Shown here in pieces: positions 52,220 through 60,666 of a stretch of 64,000 nt of DNA. A program made the position numbers and the translations under genes. The DNA is from Paraprevotella clara YIT 11840 (GTDB lineage: Bacteria > Bacteroidota > Bacteroidia > Bacteroidales > Bacteroidaceae), in assembly GCF_000233955.1 (NCBI RefSeq), contig NZ_JH376642.1, forward strand, positions 142,580 through 206,579, given 5' to 3'. Under the pieces are notes generated by a model. The model was given only the letters and a program-made list of their open reading frames with translations. It ran no database searches and was not told where the DNA came from. Each line of letters opens with the position of its first letter. The stretch's first letter is position 1.

Positions 52220-53284
52220 TTATTTACGGTTGGATTTTCCATTTTTACGGGAAATGTATTTTTCCCAGAATGCGACCGCATCTTTTTCCCAGCCCTCTGC
52301 ACTCATTCCTATACCCAATCCGAACCCATGTCGCAGATTCGGGAACAGATGAAATTCGGCATCAATGCCTATGGCCTGAAGATTCTCCACCCGCTGACGC
52401 ATGACCGACGCGCTCGCGATGGCGTCGTTATCGCCGATAACCACATATGTCGGGGGATCGTTGCGCGTATAATCGGAGTGCCCGGTATAACCCATCACGA
52501 CCGTTGCCGGACGCGGATGTACCGCACTGATGAACCCCTGCGTCCCGTAAGAGCCGAGATAAGCTGCCATACGTGCCCCCGCAGAACCGCCCCAGAGCGA
52601 ATAGTCGTCGGTCGATACCTGCAACTCTTCGGCATGGCGCATAATAAAGTCGATGGCCCCGGCAAGGTCTTCGCAAGCGACCTGCGCCCCGCCCGTGCGA
52701 TATTGGATGGAAAAAGCGTTGTAACCCATCTTGCTCAACGCGATGGCAAGCGGAAATCCCTCGTGGATAGCTCCCACATACGAGAAACCTCCACCGGGAC
52801 ACACGATTGCGAACGGTTTGCCGGGTTCTCCCCGAAAAAAGAACACTCCCGTATTGTTTTTCCGGGAATCCGCCTGCTTATCCGCATCCGAATAAATGTC
52901 ATAAAAGAGCGTGTTCCCGTCATGCACGTAATCGATCATCGTGTTGATGGTTTCGACCGCTCTTTCGCCCGTTATGTAATTATGATACGGGAGCATACTC
53001 GCCACATTCTGCAATGTCATATTATCGTTATAGCTCCGCTCTGCCGGGAGTATGAATCGTCCGAATCCGTTAAAAGCCTCATGATTGACAACATCGCTCA
53101 CGGTATTGGCCGTGGTCAGATGACCGTAAACGGGTGTCGTATCATTATCCTCTTCTTCATTATTGTTCGGATCATCTGACGGTTGCTCTGTCTCCGGTTT
53201 ATAAGGCTCGTCTTCAGTAGATGTACAAGCCATAAATGGCATTATCGAGCAAAGCAATAACATTATTCCTACCATCTTTTTCAT
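52220..53284 (-). CDS. Lipoprotein esterase, acetyl-esterase/hormone-sensitive-lipase-like
   Basis: This 354-residue protein has a lipoprotein signal (MKKMVGIMLLLCSIMPFMAC) and an acidic, Asn/Asp-rich linker. The alpha/beta-hydrolase domain has PGGGFSYVGAIHEGF (oxyanion-hole GGG), the nucleophile elbow LWGGSAGARMAAYLG, an Asp region GDNDAIASA and a catalytic His in FPNLRHGFGLG. Members deacylate small esters or acetylated sugars. It lies 3 bp after the RibD-like gene in the minus-strand operon. Confidence 0.85.
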   Translation of the reverse strand: MKKMVGIMLLLCSIMPFMACTSTEDEPYKPETEQPSDDPNNNEEEDNDTTPVYGHLTTANTVSDVVNHEAFNGFGRFILPAERSYNDNMTLQNVASMLPYHNYITGERAVETINTMIDYVHDGNTLFYDIYSDADKQADSRKNNTGVFFFRGEPGKPFAIVCPGGGFSYVGAIHEGFPLAIALSKMGYNAFSIQYRTGGAQVACEDLAGAIDFIMRHAEELQVSTDDYSLWGGSAGARMAAYLGSYGTQGFISAVHPRPATVVMGYTGHSDYTRNDPPTYVVIGDNDAIASASVMRQRVENLQAIGIDAEFHLFPNLRHGFGLGIGMSAEGWEKDAVAFWEKYISRKNGKSNRK

Positions 53285-53287
53285 AGT

Positions 53288-54001
53288 CTATTTATTATTG
53301 AAGTGAAATTTATATCGGAGCCAGACAACCCCGTATTCCCGTTGTTCTACCGAAAGAAGTTGCAGGTTTTGACCTTTTGCCGGGCAATCGGTTTTACTCC
53401 CGATATACTCGAAAACAGAGGGGATACCTGCAAGCCCGTCGATTCCGGGATAAACGACTAAACTTAACTCGTCAATAACTCCCTCTTTCAGCAAAGCTCC
53501 GTTCAATATTCCTCCGCCCTGCACCGATACCGAACGGATACCGAACTCACGATTGGCCGCTTCAAGACCTGCGTGCAAATCGGTTGCGTCTTCCACGACA
53601 GCATAAGAGATACGTATCCCGCGCAGGAACGCGAGATATTCTTCCGTGACGTTCCGGCCTAAAACCACGAGGATATTATCGCCACGCAAGGTGGAGGAGG
53701 TAAAGAGTATGTCGCCGTCGGGATCAGACACGATAAACATTCTCTCGGAGTGCCGCTCTCCCATGAAAACAGAAGCGGTTCTGGAGAAGGGTGTATTCCC
53801 TTTGTTCGATTTTTCAGGAAATACAGCGCAAACCGTGTTTTTCCCGAACATCCACGCATCGGTATTCAGTTCACGGCCGATAGCCGCGTAAACCTTCAAC
53901 AACTCTGTTTTATCCGTTTCGCCGAACGGCTGCGTCCAGCGATTGTCGAGTAACCGCCCATCGACGGAACTCATGATATGACATATTACTTTTGGTTTCA
54001 T
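53288..54001 (-). CDS. RibD C-terminal/dihydrofolate-reductase-like oxidoreductase
   Basis: This 237-residue protein has the RibD_C fold: VICHIMSSVDGRLLDNRWTQ at the N-terminus, YAVVEDATDLHAGLEAANREFGIRSVSVQGGGILNGALLKEGVIDELSLVVYPGIDG in the middle, and a C-terminal beta-strand. Relatives use NAD(P)H to reduce pteridine- or riboflavin-precursor-like substrates, but many stand-alone members have unknown roles. No riboflavin genes are nearby, so flavin biosynthesis is not implied. It begins 15 bp after the aldo-keto reductase. Confidence 0.85.
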   Translation of the reverse strand: MKPKVICHIMSSVDGRLLDNRWTQPFGETDKTELLKVYAAIGRELNTDAWMFGKNTVCAVFPEKSNKGNTPFSRTASVFMGERHSERMFIVSDPDGDILFTSSTLRGDNILVVLGRNVTEEYLAFLRGIRISYAVVEDATDLHAGLEAANREFGIRSVSVQGGGILNGALLKEGVIDELSLVVYPGIDGLAGIPSVFEYIGSKTDCPAKGQNLQLLSVEQREYGVVWLRYKFHFNNK

Positions 54002-54016
54002 ATTTCTTCGTTCTAT

Positions 54017-55039
54017 CTATTTACTTTTTATAGGGGAACCTCCGAACACATCGCTCATGCCTATTGTATCGAGTTCCGCATCAATACGCCGGATTTCCTC
54101 TGTTGTCAGGTGTATATCCACAGCCCCGATATTCTCCTTCAATCGCGAAAGATGGCGCGTGCCGGGAATGGGCACAATCCACGGATGCTTGTTTATCATC
54201 CACGCCAATGCGATTTGCGAGGGTGTGGCATGGTATTCATCTGCCAGACGCTCTATAAAGCTGAACAGCCTTTGGTTCTGTTCAAAACTTTCGGGACGGA
54301 ACTGCGGCATGGATGCACGGTAATCTGTCTTGGTGTCGAATCGTGTGTCGGCCGTGTAACAATCCGTCAATAACCCGTTCGCCAACGGGGAAAATGCCAC
54401 GAATCCGACACCCAACTCTTCGAGCACGGGAAACAGATTCTCGTGCCACCGCGCCATCATCGAGTAACGGTTCTGAATGGCTGTAACGGGACAGACTTTA
54501 TGGGCACGACGCAGATACTCCTCCGTTGCTTCCGATATGCCCCAATGGAGGATTTTACCCTCCCGTATCAGGTCTGCCATGACACCGGCCACCTCCTCCG
54601 GGGAAATCTTCGGATCGATACGATGCTGGTAATAGAGGTCGATGCGGTCGGTCTGTAAACGACGGAGCGATTCCTCGACCGAATAACGGATCATTTCGGG
54701 ACGCGAATCCGGTATCAATGCGTGCGGCCCGGATGATTGGGGAGCATCGAATCTCAAACCGAATTTCGAGGCGATGACAACCCGGTTGCGTAGCGGCCTT
54801 AACACTTCGCCCAGCAACTCCTCGTTATGATGCGGACGGTCGGGAGTCCCGTACACTTCAGCCGTATCGAAAAAAGTGTACCCCATATCCACGGCATACG
54901 CCAGCAACTCTTTCATCTCATGTGTATCGGCAGGCTCTCCGTAGGCATGGCTCATACCCATGCAGCCCAATCCGATGGCGGACACTCTCAATCCGCTCAA
55001 TCCTAATACTCTGTATTCCATTGTGCTATTTGATTTCAT
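54017..55039 (-). CDS. Aldo-keto reductase (first copy)
   Basis: This 340-residue NAD(P)H-dependent oxidoreductase has a TIM-barrel AKR fold: RVLGLSGLRVSAIGLGCMGM, FFDTAEVYG (catalytic Asp, Tyr), IASKFGLRF (Lys), YYQHRID (His), and WIVPIPGTRHLSRL for cofactor binding. It reduces carbonyls of unknown identity. AAGGA 8 nt before the ATG at 55039 supports that start, overlapping the MFS gene by 14 nt. It is closely similar to the copy at 56296-57297, so the pair flanks the transporter as a duplication. Confidence 0.92.
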   Translation of the reverse strand: MKSNSTMEYRVLGLSGLRVSAIGLGCMGMSHAYGEPADTHEMKELLAYAVDMGYTFFDTAEVYGTPDRPHHNEELLGEVLRPLRNRVVIASKFGLRFDAPQSSGPHALIPDSRPEMIRYSVEESLRRLQTDRIDLYYQHRIDPKISPEEVAGVMADLIREGKILHWGISEATEEYLRRAHKVCPVTAIQNRYSMMARWHENLFPVLEELGVGFVAFSPLANGLLTDCYTADTRFDTKTDYRASMPQFRPESFEQNQRLFSFIERLADEYHATPSQIALAWMINKHPWIVPIPGTRHLSRLKENIGAVDIHLTTEEIRRIDAELDTIGMSDVFGGSPIKSK

Positions 55040-56291
55040 TAGAAATATCCTTACCGTTCGATTCTTTTAACCGGAAACCGCTATAAGCGGCAAACAAGGC
55101 GATGACGAGCAATACGGCAAATGCCGCTAAATAGGAATCATTGCCGTAAATATGCACTCCATCCACCACCTGCGGCGGGAAAAGTTCCATTATCCATCCC
55201 GTGGAATGACCGATAACGGCTGTCACGATATAGGCCAGAAAAGCATAGACGCTTAACATCACACCCCAAATATCGTTGTGATTCGACTCGCGCACCAATG
55301 CGACAATGACCGGCGAGATATTTCCGGCAAAGGCAAGCAGAATAAAGGCTCCGTTTATCAACCACGGAGAATGAACTCCCGACAACAGGCAACCGACAAT
55401 TAACAGAAATGCGGCTGCGGTTCCAACACCGGAGAAAAGCATCAACGGACGGCGACGGTTCTTCAACATCTTGCTCAAAGCAGGAGCCAGCAGACTATTG
55501 ACAGCACCTATGACCATCAATACGGTAAGAACCCATCCGGCACTTTCGGGATTCATACCCGAATAATCTTCCAAGAATTTTTTACCGAAGATGCTTTGTA
55601 TCGCGAAATAAAGCCCGAACGGGAAACCGCCGCAAACGAGAATATGGATATTCTGGCGTACTTTCAACACTTCAAAAAAACGATGATAGTCGAATTTGGC
55701 GGTCTGTACCACTTCCGGCATGGGAAGCGTGCATTTCAATCCGGCATAGGCGAGATAGATTAAGGTTGCTATGCCTCCGACCAACAACAAAGCCTGCTGC
55801 CAACCCATCATCTGTACCCCGGCAATGAAAGGAGCATTGCCCATCACTCCGCCCAAATAACCGCCTACCATGACAAAGCCCAACATCATGGCAAAGCTGT
55901 TCGGATAGATGCGGCTCGTTTCCTTTGTAATACTCAAATAGATATTTGCAGCACCGAACCCCACCATGAAGCGGGCGACATAAAGTAGCCAAAGAGATGG
56001 CGCGACAGCAGACAAGAGACTGCCGCCACACAGTACCAGACCTCCCCAAGCCATAACACGCGCACCGCTGAAACGATCCACCAACAACCCGACTACCAAC
56101 TGGCTGATGGCATACGTGTACATGAATATCGCTCCGATGCCGGTAACACTTCCTGCGGTCGCCGAAAAATGTTCCTGCAACTCGTTGAATATCGCACCCG
56201 GCATTACCACTTTTTGCAGGTTGGCAATAAAGTAAAGCAACACGGCACAAAGCCAGAACAGGAATAAACTTTTTGTCGTATCTTTCTTCAT
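55026..56291 (-). CDS. Major facilitator superfamily transporter
   Basis: This 421-residue membrane protein has twelve predicted helices. The MFS signature in the loop after TM2 is GLLVDRFSGARVMAWGG. TM1 is SLFLFWLCAVLLYFIANLQKVV and the last helix is AFAVLLVIALFAAYSGFRLK. It lies between two aldo-keto reductases (4 bp after one, overlapping the other), so it probably imports or exports a substrate or product of the same pathway. Direction and substrate are unknown. Confidence 0.9.
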   Translation of the reverse strand: MKKDTTKSLFLFWLCAVLLYFIANLQKVVMPGAIFNELQEHFSATAGSVTGIGAIFMYTYAISQLVVGLLVDRFSGARVMAWGGLVLCGGSLLSAVAPSLWLLYVARFMVGFGAANIYLSITKETSRIYPNSFAMMLGFVMVGGYLGGVMGNAPFIAGVQMMGWQQALLLVGGIATLIYLAYAGLKCTLPMPEVVQTAKFDYHRFFEVLKVRQNIHILVCGGFPFGLYFAIQSIFGKKFLEDYSGMNPESAGWVLTVLMVIGAVNSLLAPALSKMLKNRRRPLMLFSGVGTAAAFLLIVGCLLSGVHSPWLINGAFILLAFAGNISPVIVALVRESNHNDIWGVMLSVYAFLAYIVTAVIGHSTGWIMELFPPQVVDGVHIYGNDSYLAAFAVLLVIALFAAYSGFRLKESNGKDISNEIK

Positions 56292-56295
56292 GGCT

Positions 56296-57297
56296 TCAGG
56301 ATTTTATGGCTGTTCCACCGAATACCGCCGACATCCGCATCGTGTCCAATGCTTTGTCTATCTGTCTCACCTCATCTGCTGTCAGGTCTATATCCGAGGC
56401 TCCGGCGTTTTCCTGCAATCGGCTGAACTTGCGTGTCCCCGGAATAGGTACGATCCACGCTTTCTTGCAGAGCATCCATGCAAGGGATATTTGTGCCGGG
56501 GTGGCGTTCTTTTCTTCGGCCAAACGGCGTACCAGTCCGAGCAACTCCCGGTTCTCCGCAAAACTTTCGGGACGGAACTGCGGCATGGAAGCACGGTAAT
56601 CCGTTCCGGCCTCGAAACGAGATGAAGCCGTGTATTGGTCGGATAACAGGCCGTTGGCAAGCGGAGAGAACGGGACGAACCCGATACCCAATTCTTCGAG
56701 CACGGGAAAAAGCGATTCGTAGTGCCGTGCCATCATGGAGTAACGGTTTTCCACGGCGGTAATCGGGCAGACACTATGTGCCCTGCGGATCACCTCTTCC
56801 GTGGCTTCCGAAATCCCCCAGTGGAGGATTTTTCCCTCCTTTATCAAATCGGCCATTACGCCCGCAACCTCTTCGGGCGGTACACCCACATCCACGCGGT
56901 GCTGGTAGTAAAGGTCGATATGGTCGGTCTGCAACCTTTTCAGCGAACCTTCCACGCTGCGACGGATAGTGTCAGGGCGTGAATCGGTAATCAACGGGTA
57001 AGGAATCTTTCCGCTCTCCGTATCGAAACGAAGTCCGAATTTAGTCGCAATCACGATACGGTTGCGATACGGTTTTAAGGCATTTCCCAACAACTCCTCG
57101 TTATCGTGAGGATTCTCTGTCGTACCATAAGTTTCGGCGGTATCAAAGAACGTATAACCGATTTCTACGGCTTTAGCCAACAATTCCGACATTTCCCGTT
57201 TATCGGCAGGCGCACCATAAGCATGGCTCATGCCCATGCACCCCAATCCGATGGCGGATACATATAATCCGCTTTTTCCTAATTCTCTATTCTTCAT
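56296..57297 (-). CDS. Aldo-keto reductase (second copy), first gene of the operon
   Basis: This 333-residue protein has the same AKR motifs as the copy at 54017: RELGKSGLYVSAIGLGCMGM, FFDTAETYG, IATKFGLRF, YYQHRVD and WIVPIPGTRKFSRL. It starts the minus-strand operon, with a -7 box at 57389-57396 and a leader of about 86 nt. The MFS gene follows after 4 bp. The two AKR copies share most residues but have diverged, consistent with an older duplication and possibly different carbonyl substrates. Confidence 0.92.
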   Translation of the reverse strand: MKNRELGKSGLYVSAIGLGCMGMSHAYGAPADKREMSELLAKAVEIGYTFFDTAETYGTTENPHDNEELLGNALKPYRNRIVIATKFGLRFDTESGKIPYPLITDSRPDTIRRSVEGSLKRLQTDHIDLYYQHRVDVGVPPEEVAGVMADLIKEGKILHWGISEATEEVIRRAHSVCPITAVENRYSMMARHYESLFPVLEELGIGFVPFSPLANGLLSDQYTASSRFEAGTDYRASMPQFRPESFAENRELLGLVRRLAEEKNATPAQISLAWMLCKKAWIVPIPGTRKFSRLQENAGASDIDLTADEVRQIDKALDTMRMSAVFGGTAIKS

Positions 57298-57608
57298 CTT
57301 TTTATCATTTTATATTAGTCTTCTCCTTTATATCATCGAAAATAACCTTTCCAACAGAGATTTACATTCTTATTGATTTTCGACATTGCAAAGTTAGAGA
57401 GAACCTTTCAGCGAGGCTTTACAAGAAATGCGGTTGAAAATGCTATTATTTCGGTTTTTTGATGTTGCCGTGCGGATGCCCCGATTCGTCCGATTTCATT
57501 TTCTGAAAAAATGGTAATTACACCCGTATTTTTTGTTCGTACCGAGTGGAGGAACGCCCGTAATTTTGCAGTCGGATAAAAACTTGAAACCATAAATAAT
57601 AGTTAAGT
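57298..57608. promoter_or_regulatory. Divergent promoter region of the redox cluster
   Basis: This 311-bp gap has no gene. It contains a minus-strand -7 box TAACTTTG (plus 57389-57396) for the AKR-MFS operon and a plus-strand -7 box TAATTTTG (57561-57568) for the flavodoxin operon. Divergent control by the AraC protein is plausible, but no perfect palindrome like that at 48144-48169 is visible. Confidence 0.6.
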
Positions 57609-58298
57609 ATGAAAAAGTATTTGATTTTCCTGATGATGGCTGCGGCCATCGCAATGTTCGGAGCTTGTTCGCCCGAAGATGAAAATGAACCTGAAATGCC
57701 GGGTATTGAAACACCCGAAACACCGGACGAGGAGGAACCGGGCGATCAGGAAGAACCTGATAACCCGGACAACCCCGACGATCCGAACAATCCGGGGGAG
57801 AATCCCGATACTCCCGAAAGCGACAGCAAAATTCTGGTTGCCTATTTCAGTTGGGGAGGAACGACACAACGTATGGCGCAGGAGATTGCCAGCCAGACCG
57901 GAGCCGACCTTTTTCGGATAGAGCCGACAGTTCCTTATCCTACAGATTATACTGAATGTACGGAAGTCGCCCTTGCAGAACGGGACAACGATGCACGTCC
58001 GGCTATTGCCGACAATGTGGAAAATTGGGAACAGTACGATGTTATCTTCATCGGTAGCCCCGTTTGGTGGCATACAGCTCCGATGATCATCGCCACCTTC
58101 GCCGAAAGCTACGACTTCTCCGGCAAGACCGTCGTGCCGTTCTGCACTTATTCGGCAACTTACCGAGACGAAACGCTGGCACGTATCGTGGAACTCACTC
58201 CCGATGCCGAGCATCTGACCGGCGAAGGGCTGACGAGCGGACGAATCAACGAGCAGAACATTTCATCATGGCTCAAAGAGATTGGGCTAATTGAATAA
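57609..58298 (+). CDS. Flavodoxin-fold lipoprotein with acidic Pro-rich linker
   Basis: This 229-residue protein has a lipobox (MFGAC, Cys about 20). It then has a roughly 50-residue linker rich in Glu, Asp and Pro (EEPDNPDNPDDPNNPGENP), followed by a flavodoxin domain (KILVAYFSWGGTTQRMAQEI, DVIFIGSPVWWHTAPMIIATF, KTVVPFCTYSATYRDETLARI). The linker would hold the FMN domain away from the membrane. It is a close paralogue of the frameshifted flavodoxin at 49782 and is first in the plus-strand operon. Confidence 0.87.
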   Translation: MKKYLIFLMMAAAIAMFGACSPEDENEPEMPGIETPETPDEEEPGDQEEPDNPDNPDDPNNPGENPDTPESDSKILVAYFSWGGTTQRMAQEIASQTGADLFRIEPTVPYPTDYTECTEVALAERDNDARPAIADNVENWEQYDVIFIGSPVWWHTAPMIIATFAESYDFSGKTVVPFCTYSATYRDETLARIVELTPDAEHLTGEGLTSGRINEQNISSWLKEIGLIE

Positions 58299-58317
58299 TT
58301 CCATAATCCTGATAATT

Positions 58318-58878
58318 ATGAACATATTCAAGTATGTCCTTGCAATGACCGTGGCGATAGCCATGTCATGCGGTAATACAGTACAGGCGCAGACAAAAAA
58401 TGATAGCAACATGAAAACAGTCGTCGTATATTTCACACATTCCGGCAATACCGAACTTGCCGCCAAGCAGGTTGCGGAAGTGACAGGAGCCAGAATGATT
58501 CGGCTTTTACCCGAACAACCCTATTCATCGGAAGATGTAGATTGGGTAAACGAGCAATCCCGTTGCACGCAGGAACACCTCAATCAGTCGCTTCGACCGG
58601 CTATTAAACCGATTGACATTGACTTCGCAAAGGTTGATACGGTGTTTGTCGGTTTCCCTATTTGGTGGCATGAAGAACCGGCAGTGATCCGTACTTTTCT
58701 TGACAATTACAGCGAACAACTGAAAGGCAAGGTGATATTTCCTTTCTGTACATCTTACGAAAGCCCTATGTCGGAAGCCGATGCCACGCTAAAGAAAGGT
58801 TATCCTGCTTTGAAAATAAGAAAAGGGATTCGTCTGCCTGCTAAATCAGAAGAAATTAAAAAATGGATATTTCAATGA
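58318..58878 (+). CDS. Secreted flavodoxin-like protein
   Basis: This 186-residue protein has a signal peptide (MNIFKYVLAMTVAIAMSCGNTVQAQ) and a flavodoxin domain (TVVVYFTHSGNTELAAKQVAEVTGA, DTVFVGFPIWWHEEPAVIRTFLDNY, VIFPFCTSYESPMSEADATLKKG). The FMN-phosphate loop THSGNTE is intact. It starts 19 bp after the flavodoxin lipoprotein; an earlier ATG at 58291 is possible but would overlap it. Its stop overlaps the following ATG (ATGA), giving translational coupling to the aldo-keto reductase. Confidence 0.82.
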   Translation: MNIFKYVLAMTVAIAMSCGNTVQAQTKNDSNMKTVVVYFTHSGNTELAAKQVAEVTGARMIRLLPEQPYSSEDVDWVNEQSRCTQEHLNQSLRPAIKPIDIDFAKVDTVFVGFPIWWHEEPAVIRTFLDNYSEQLKGKVIFPFCTSYESPMSEADATLKKGYPALKIRKGIRLPAKSEEIKKWIFQ

Positions 58879-59714
58879 ATAAAGTAATATTAAACAACGG
58901 TGTTGAAATGCCCCAGATGGGCTACGGTGTCTATCAGGTTTCGCCTGCCGAGTGCGAACACTGCGTAAGCGATGCCCTGAAAGTCGGTTATCGGATGATT
59001 GACACGGCGCAAGCCTATCACAACGAAGAGGGTGTAGGCAATGCCGTGCAAAAAAGCGGTATCGACCGCAAAGAGATTTTTTTGGTCTCGAAAGTGTGGA
59101 TTTCCAACTACGGCTATGAAAAGGCGAAGACTTCCATAGACGAGAGCCTGCGCAAGTTGCAGACGGATTACATCGACCTGATGTTGCTTCACCAACCATT
59201 CTGCGACCGTTACGGCGCATACCGGGCATTGGAAGAAGCATATAAAGAAGGAAAACTTCGAGCTATCGGCGTGAGCAATTTTTACCCGGATCATTTTATC
59301 GACATTGCCGGTAATATGGAAATTGTTCCGGCTGTAAATCAAGTGGAAACCCATGTTTTCAACCAGCAAACCGAACCGCAGCAAATCATGGAAGAGTTCG
59401 GTACACACATCATGTCATGGGGGCCGTTTGCCGAAGGAAGAAACGGGTTCTTTACGAATCCTTTGCTTGCTGGAATCGGGGCAAAATATGGCAAAAGTGT
59501 TGCTCAAGTCGCTTTACGTTGGCTGATACAACGAGGCGTAATCATTATCCCCAAATCAACACACATCGAACGGATGCGGCAAAATATCGACATATTCGAT
59601 TTTGAACTGACTGCCGAAGACATGGCCTCCATTGCTACGCTTGATACGGGAAAAAGTCTTTTCTTCGATCACCACGATGCGGAAACCGCCCGAATGTTTA
59701 TGGAAAGGAGGTAA
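58875..59714 (+). CDS. Aldo-keto reductase, 2,5-diketo-D-gluconate-reductase-like
   Basis: This 279-residue protein belongs to the AKR5-like group: NNGVEMPQMGYGVYQ, MIDTAQAYHNEEGVG (Asp, Tyr), LVSKVWISNYGYEK (Lys), LMLLHQPF (His), AIGVSNFYPD and IIPKSTHIERMRQNIDIFDF for NADPH. It is distinct from the two minus-strand AKRs. I chose the ATG at 58875 because it forms a 4-nt ATGA overlap with the preceding stop and begins at the conserved MNKVILNNGVEMP; an ATG at 58863 is an alternative. Confidence 0.9.
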   Translation: MNKVILNNGVEMPQMGYGVYQVSPAECEHCVSDALKVGYRMIDTAQAYHNEEGVGNAVQKSGIDRKEIFLVSKVWISNYGYEKAKTSIDESLRKLQTDYIDLMLLHQPFCDRYGAYRALEEAYKEGKLRAIGVSNFYPDHFIDIAGNMEIVPAVNQVETHVFNQQTEPQQIMEEFGTHIMSWGPFAEGRNGFFTNPLLAGIGAKYGKSVAQVALRWLIQRGVIIIPKSTHIERMRQNIDIFDFELTAEDMASIATLDTGKSLFFDHHDAETARMFMERR

Positions 59715-59717
59715 TCT

Positions 59718-60281
59718 ATGAAAAAGAATTTAGGTAATACTCCCGTAGTCGCTCCGTTGCCCGTATTGATTGTGGCGACCTATGATGAACAGGGTACACC
59801 CAACGCCATGAATGCGGCATGGGGTGGGCAATGCGGGTATCATCATGTCGCATTAAACCTTGCACTCGGTCATAAGACAACAGAGAATTTGAAGCATACA
59901 AAAGCGTTCACTTTGAGCATTGCAACTCTTGATACACTGGTATTGTCCGATTATTTCGGTCTTGTTTCCGGACGTAAGGAAAACAAGATTGAAAAAGCGG
60001 GTGTACACATTGCCCATAGCGAATTTGTCAATGCACCCATTATTTACGAATATCCTCTGACTCTTGAATGTAAAGCTGTAGAAATGCAGGAGGTGTTGGA
60101 TGAAATGCACGTTGTGGGAGAAGTCGTAAATGCGCAAGTAGATGAGTCTATCTTGAATACACAAGGCAAAGTGGATTTAGGAAAATTGCAGCCCATTTCG
60201 TTTGATTCCGTATTGTGTGCTTACCGTGTACTTGGAGATGTGGTTGGTAAAGCCTTCAAAGACGGATCAACTCTGTTGTAA
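59718..60281 (+). CDS. Flavin reductase-family (flavoredoxin-like) FMN protein
   Basis: This 187-residue protein fits the flavin reductase-like, FMN-binding family: VLIVATYDEQGTPNAMNAAWGGQCGYHHVALNL, KAFTLSIATLDTLVLSDYFGLVSGRKENK, and LECKAVEMQEVLDEMHVVGEVVNAQVDESIL. Members transfer electrons from NAD(P)H to flavins or act as electron carriers. A strong AAGGAGG lies 7 nt before the ATG, unusual for this phylum. It is last in the plus-strand operon and ends before a hairpin terminator. Confidence 0.88.
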   Translation: MKKNLGNTPVVAPLPVLIVATYDEQGTPNAMNAAWGGQCGYHHVALNLALGHKTTENLKHTKAFTLSIATLDTLVLSDYFGLVSGRKENKIEKAGVHIAHSEFVNAPIIYEYPLTLECKAVEMQEVLDEMHVVGEVVNAQVDESILNTQGKVDLGKLQPISFDSVLCAYRVLGDVVGKAFKDGSTLL

Positions 60282-60323
60282 ATGGCTTAATAGATGCATC
60301 TTATACAGTCTTAATTATTCAGT

Positions 60324-60356
60324 AAAAAGGGTTGCCAGATGATTTGGCAACCTTTT
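60324..60356 (+). terminator. Terminator of the plus-strand flavodoxin operon
   Basis: A stem of about 12 bp with one bulge (AAAAGGGTTGCCA / TGGCAACCTTTT) and a short loop ends in TTTTC. It is also positioned to stop minus-strand transcripts from the mob remnants. Confidence 0.75.
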
Positions 60357-60363
60357 CTTCATT

Positions 60364-60666
60364 TCAAAATCTTATCCCTTTATTTGTTCCTTTTGTTGGC
60401 TCTGTTACATTATGTGTTACAATACTGGCATAATTATCAACATTATTATCTAGTCTGTTTTCGTTATTCATACCTTCCTTTTCTGACTCAGTTTGATTTG
60501 TCTGTTCCTGTCCGTTTTCCGGTGTCGGTGGAGCCAATTCCAACTGAATCCTGCGGTCAAGGACGGCAAGTTCCGACTTCAACTCTTTCAGTTCGTCCTC
60601 CTTGCACCATGTCTTTCCAATGACCTCCTGCAATTACGGTATCTCCCTTTCCTGTATCTCGGTCAC
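60364..60666 (-). pseudogene. 3' fragment of a large conjugative-element protein
   Basis: Directly after the MobA-like stop, the frame reads VTEIQEREIP, a TAA at 60634-60636, then LQEVIGKTWCKEDELKELKSELAVLDRRIQLELAPPTP and a low-complexity Asn/Glu tail. The coiled-coil end resembles the C-terminus of the large helicase/DNA-methylase-like proteins of Bacteroides conjugative elements, though I cannot confirm that without a search. With no body and an internal stop it is a remnant, apparently joined to mobA by deletion. Confidence 0.5.
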
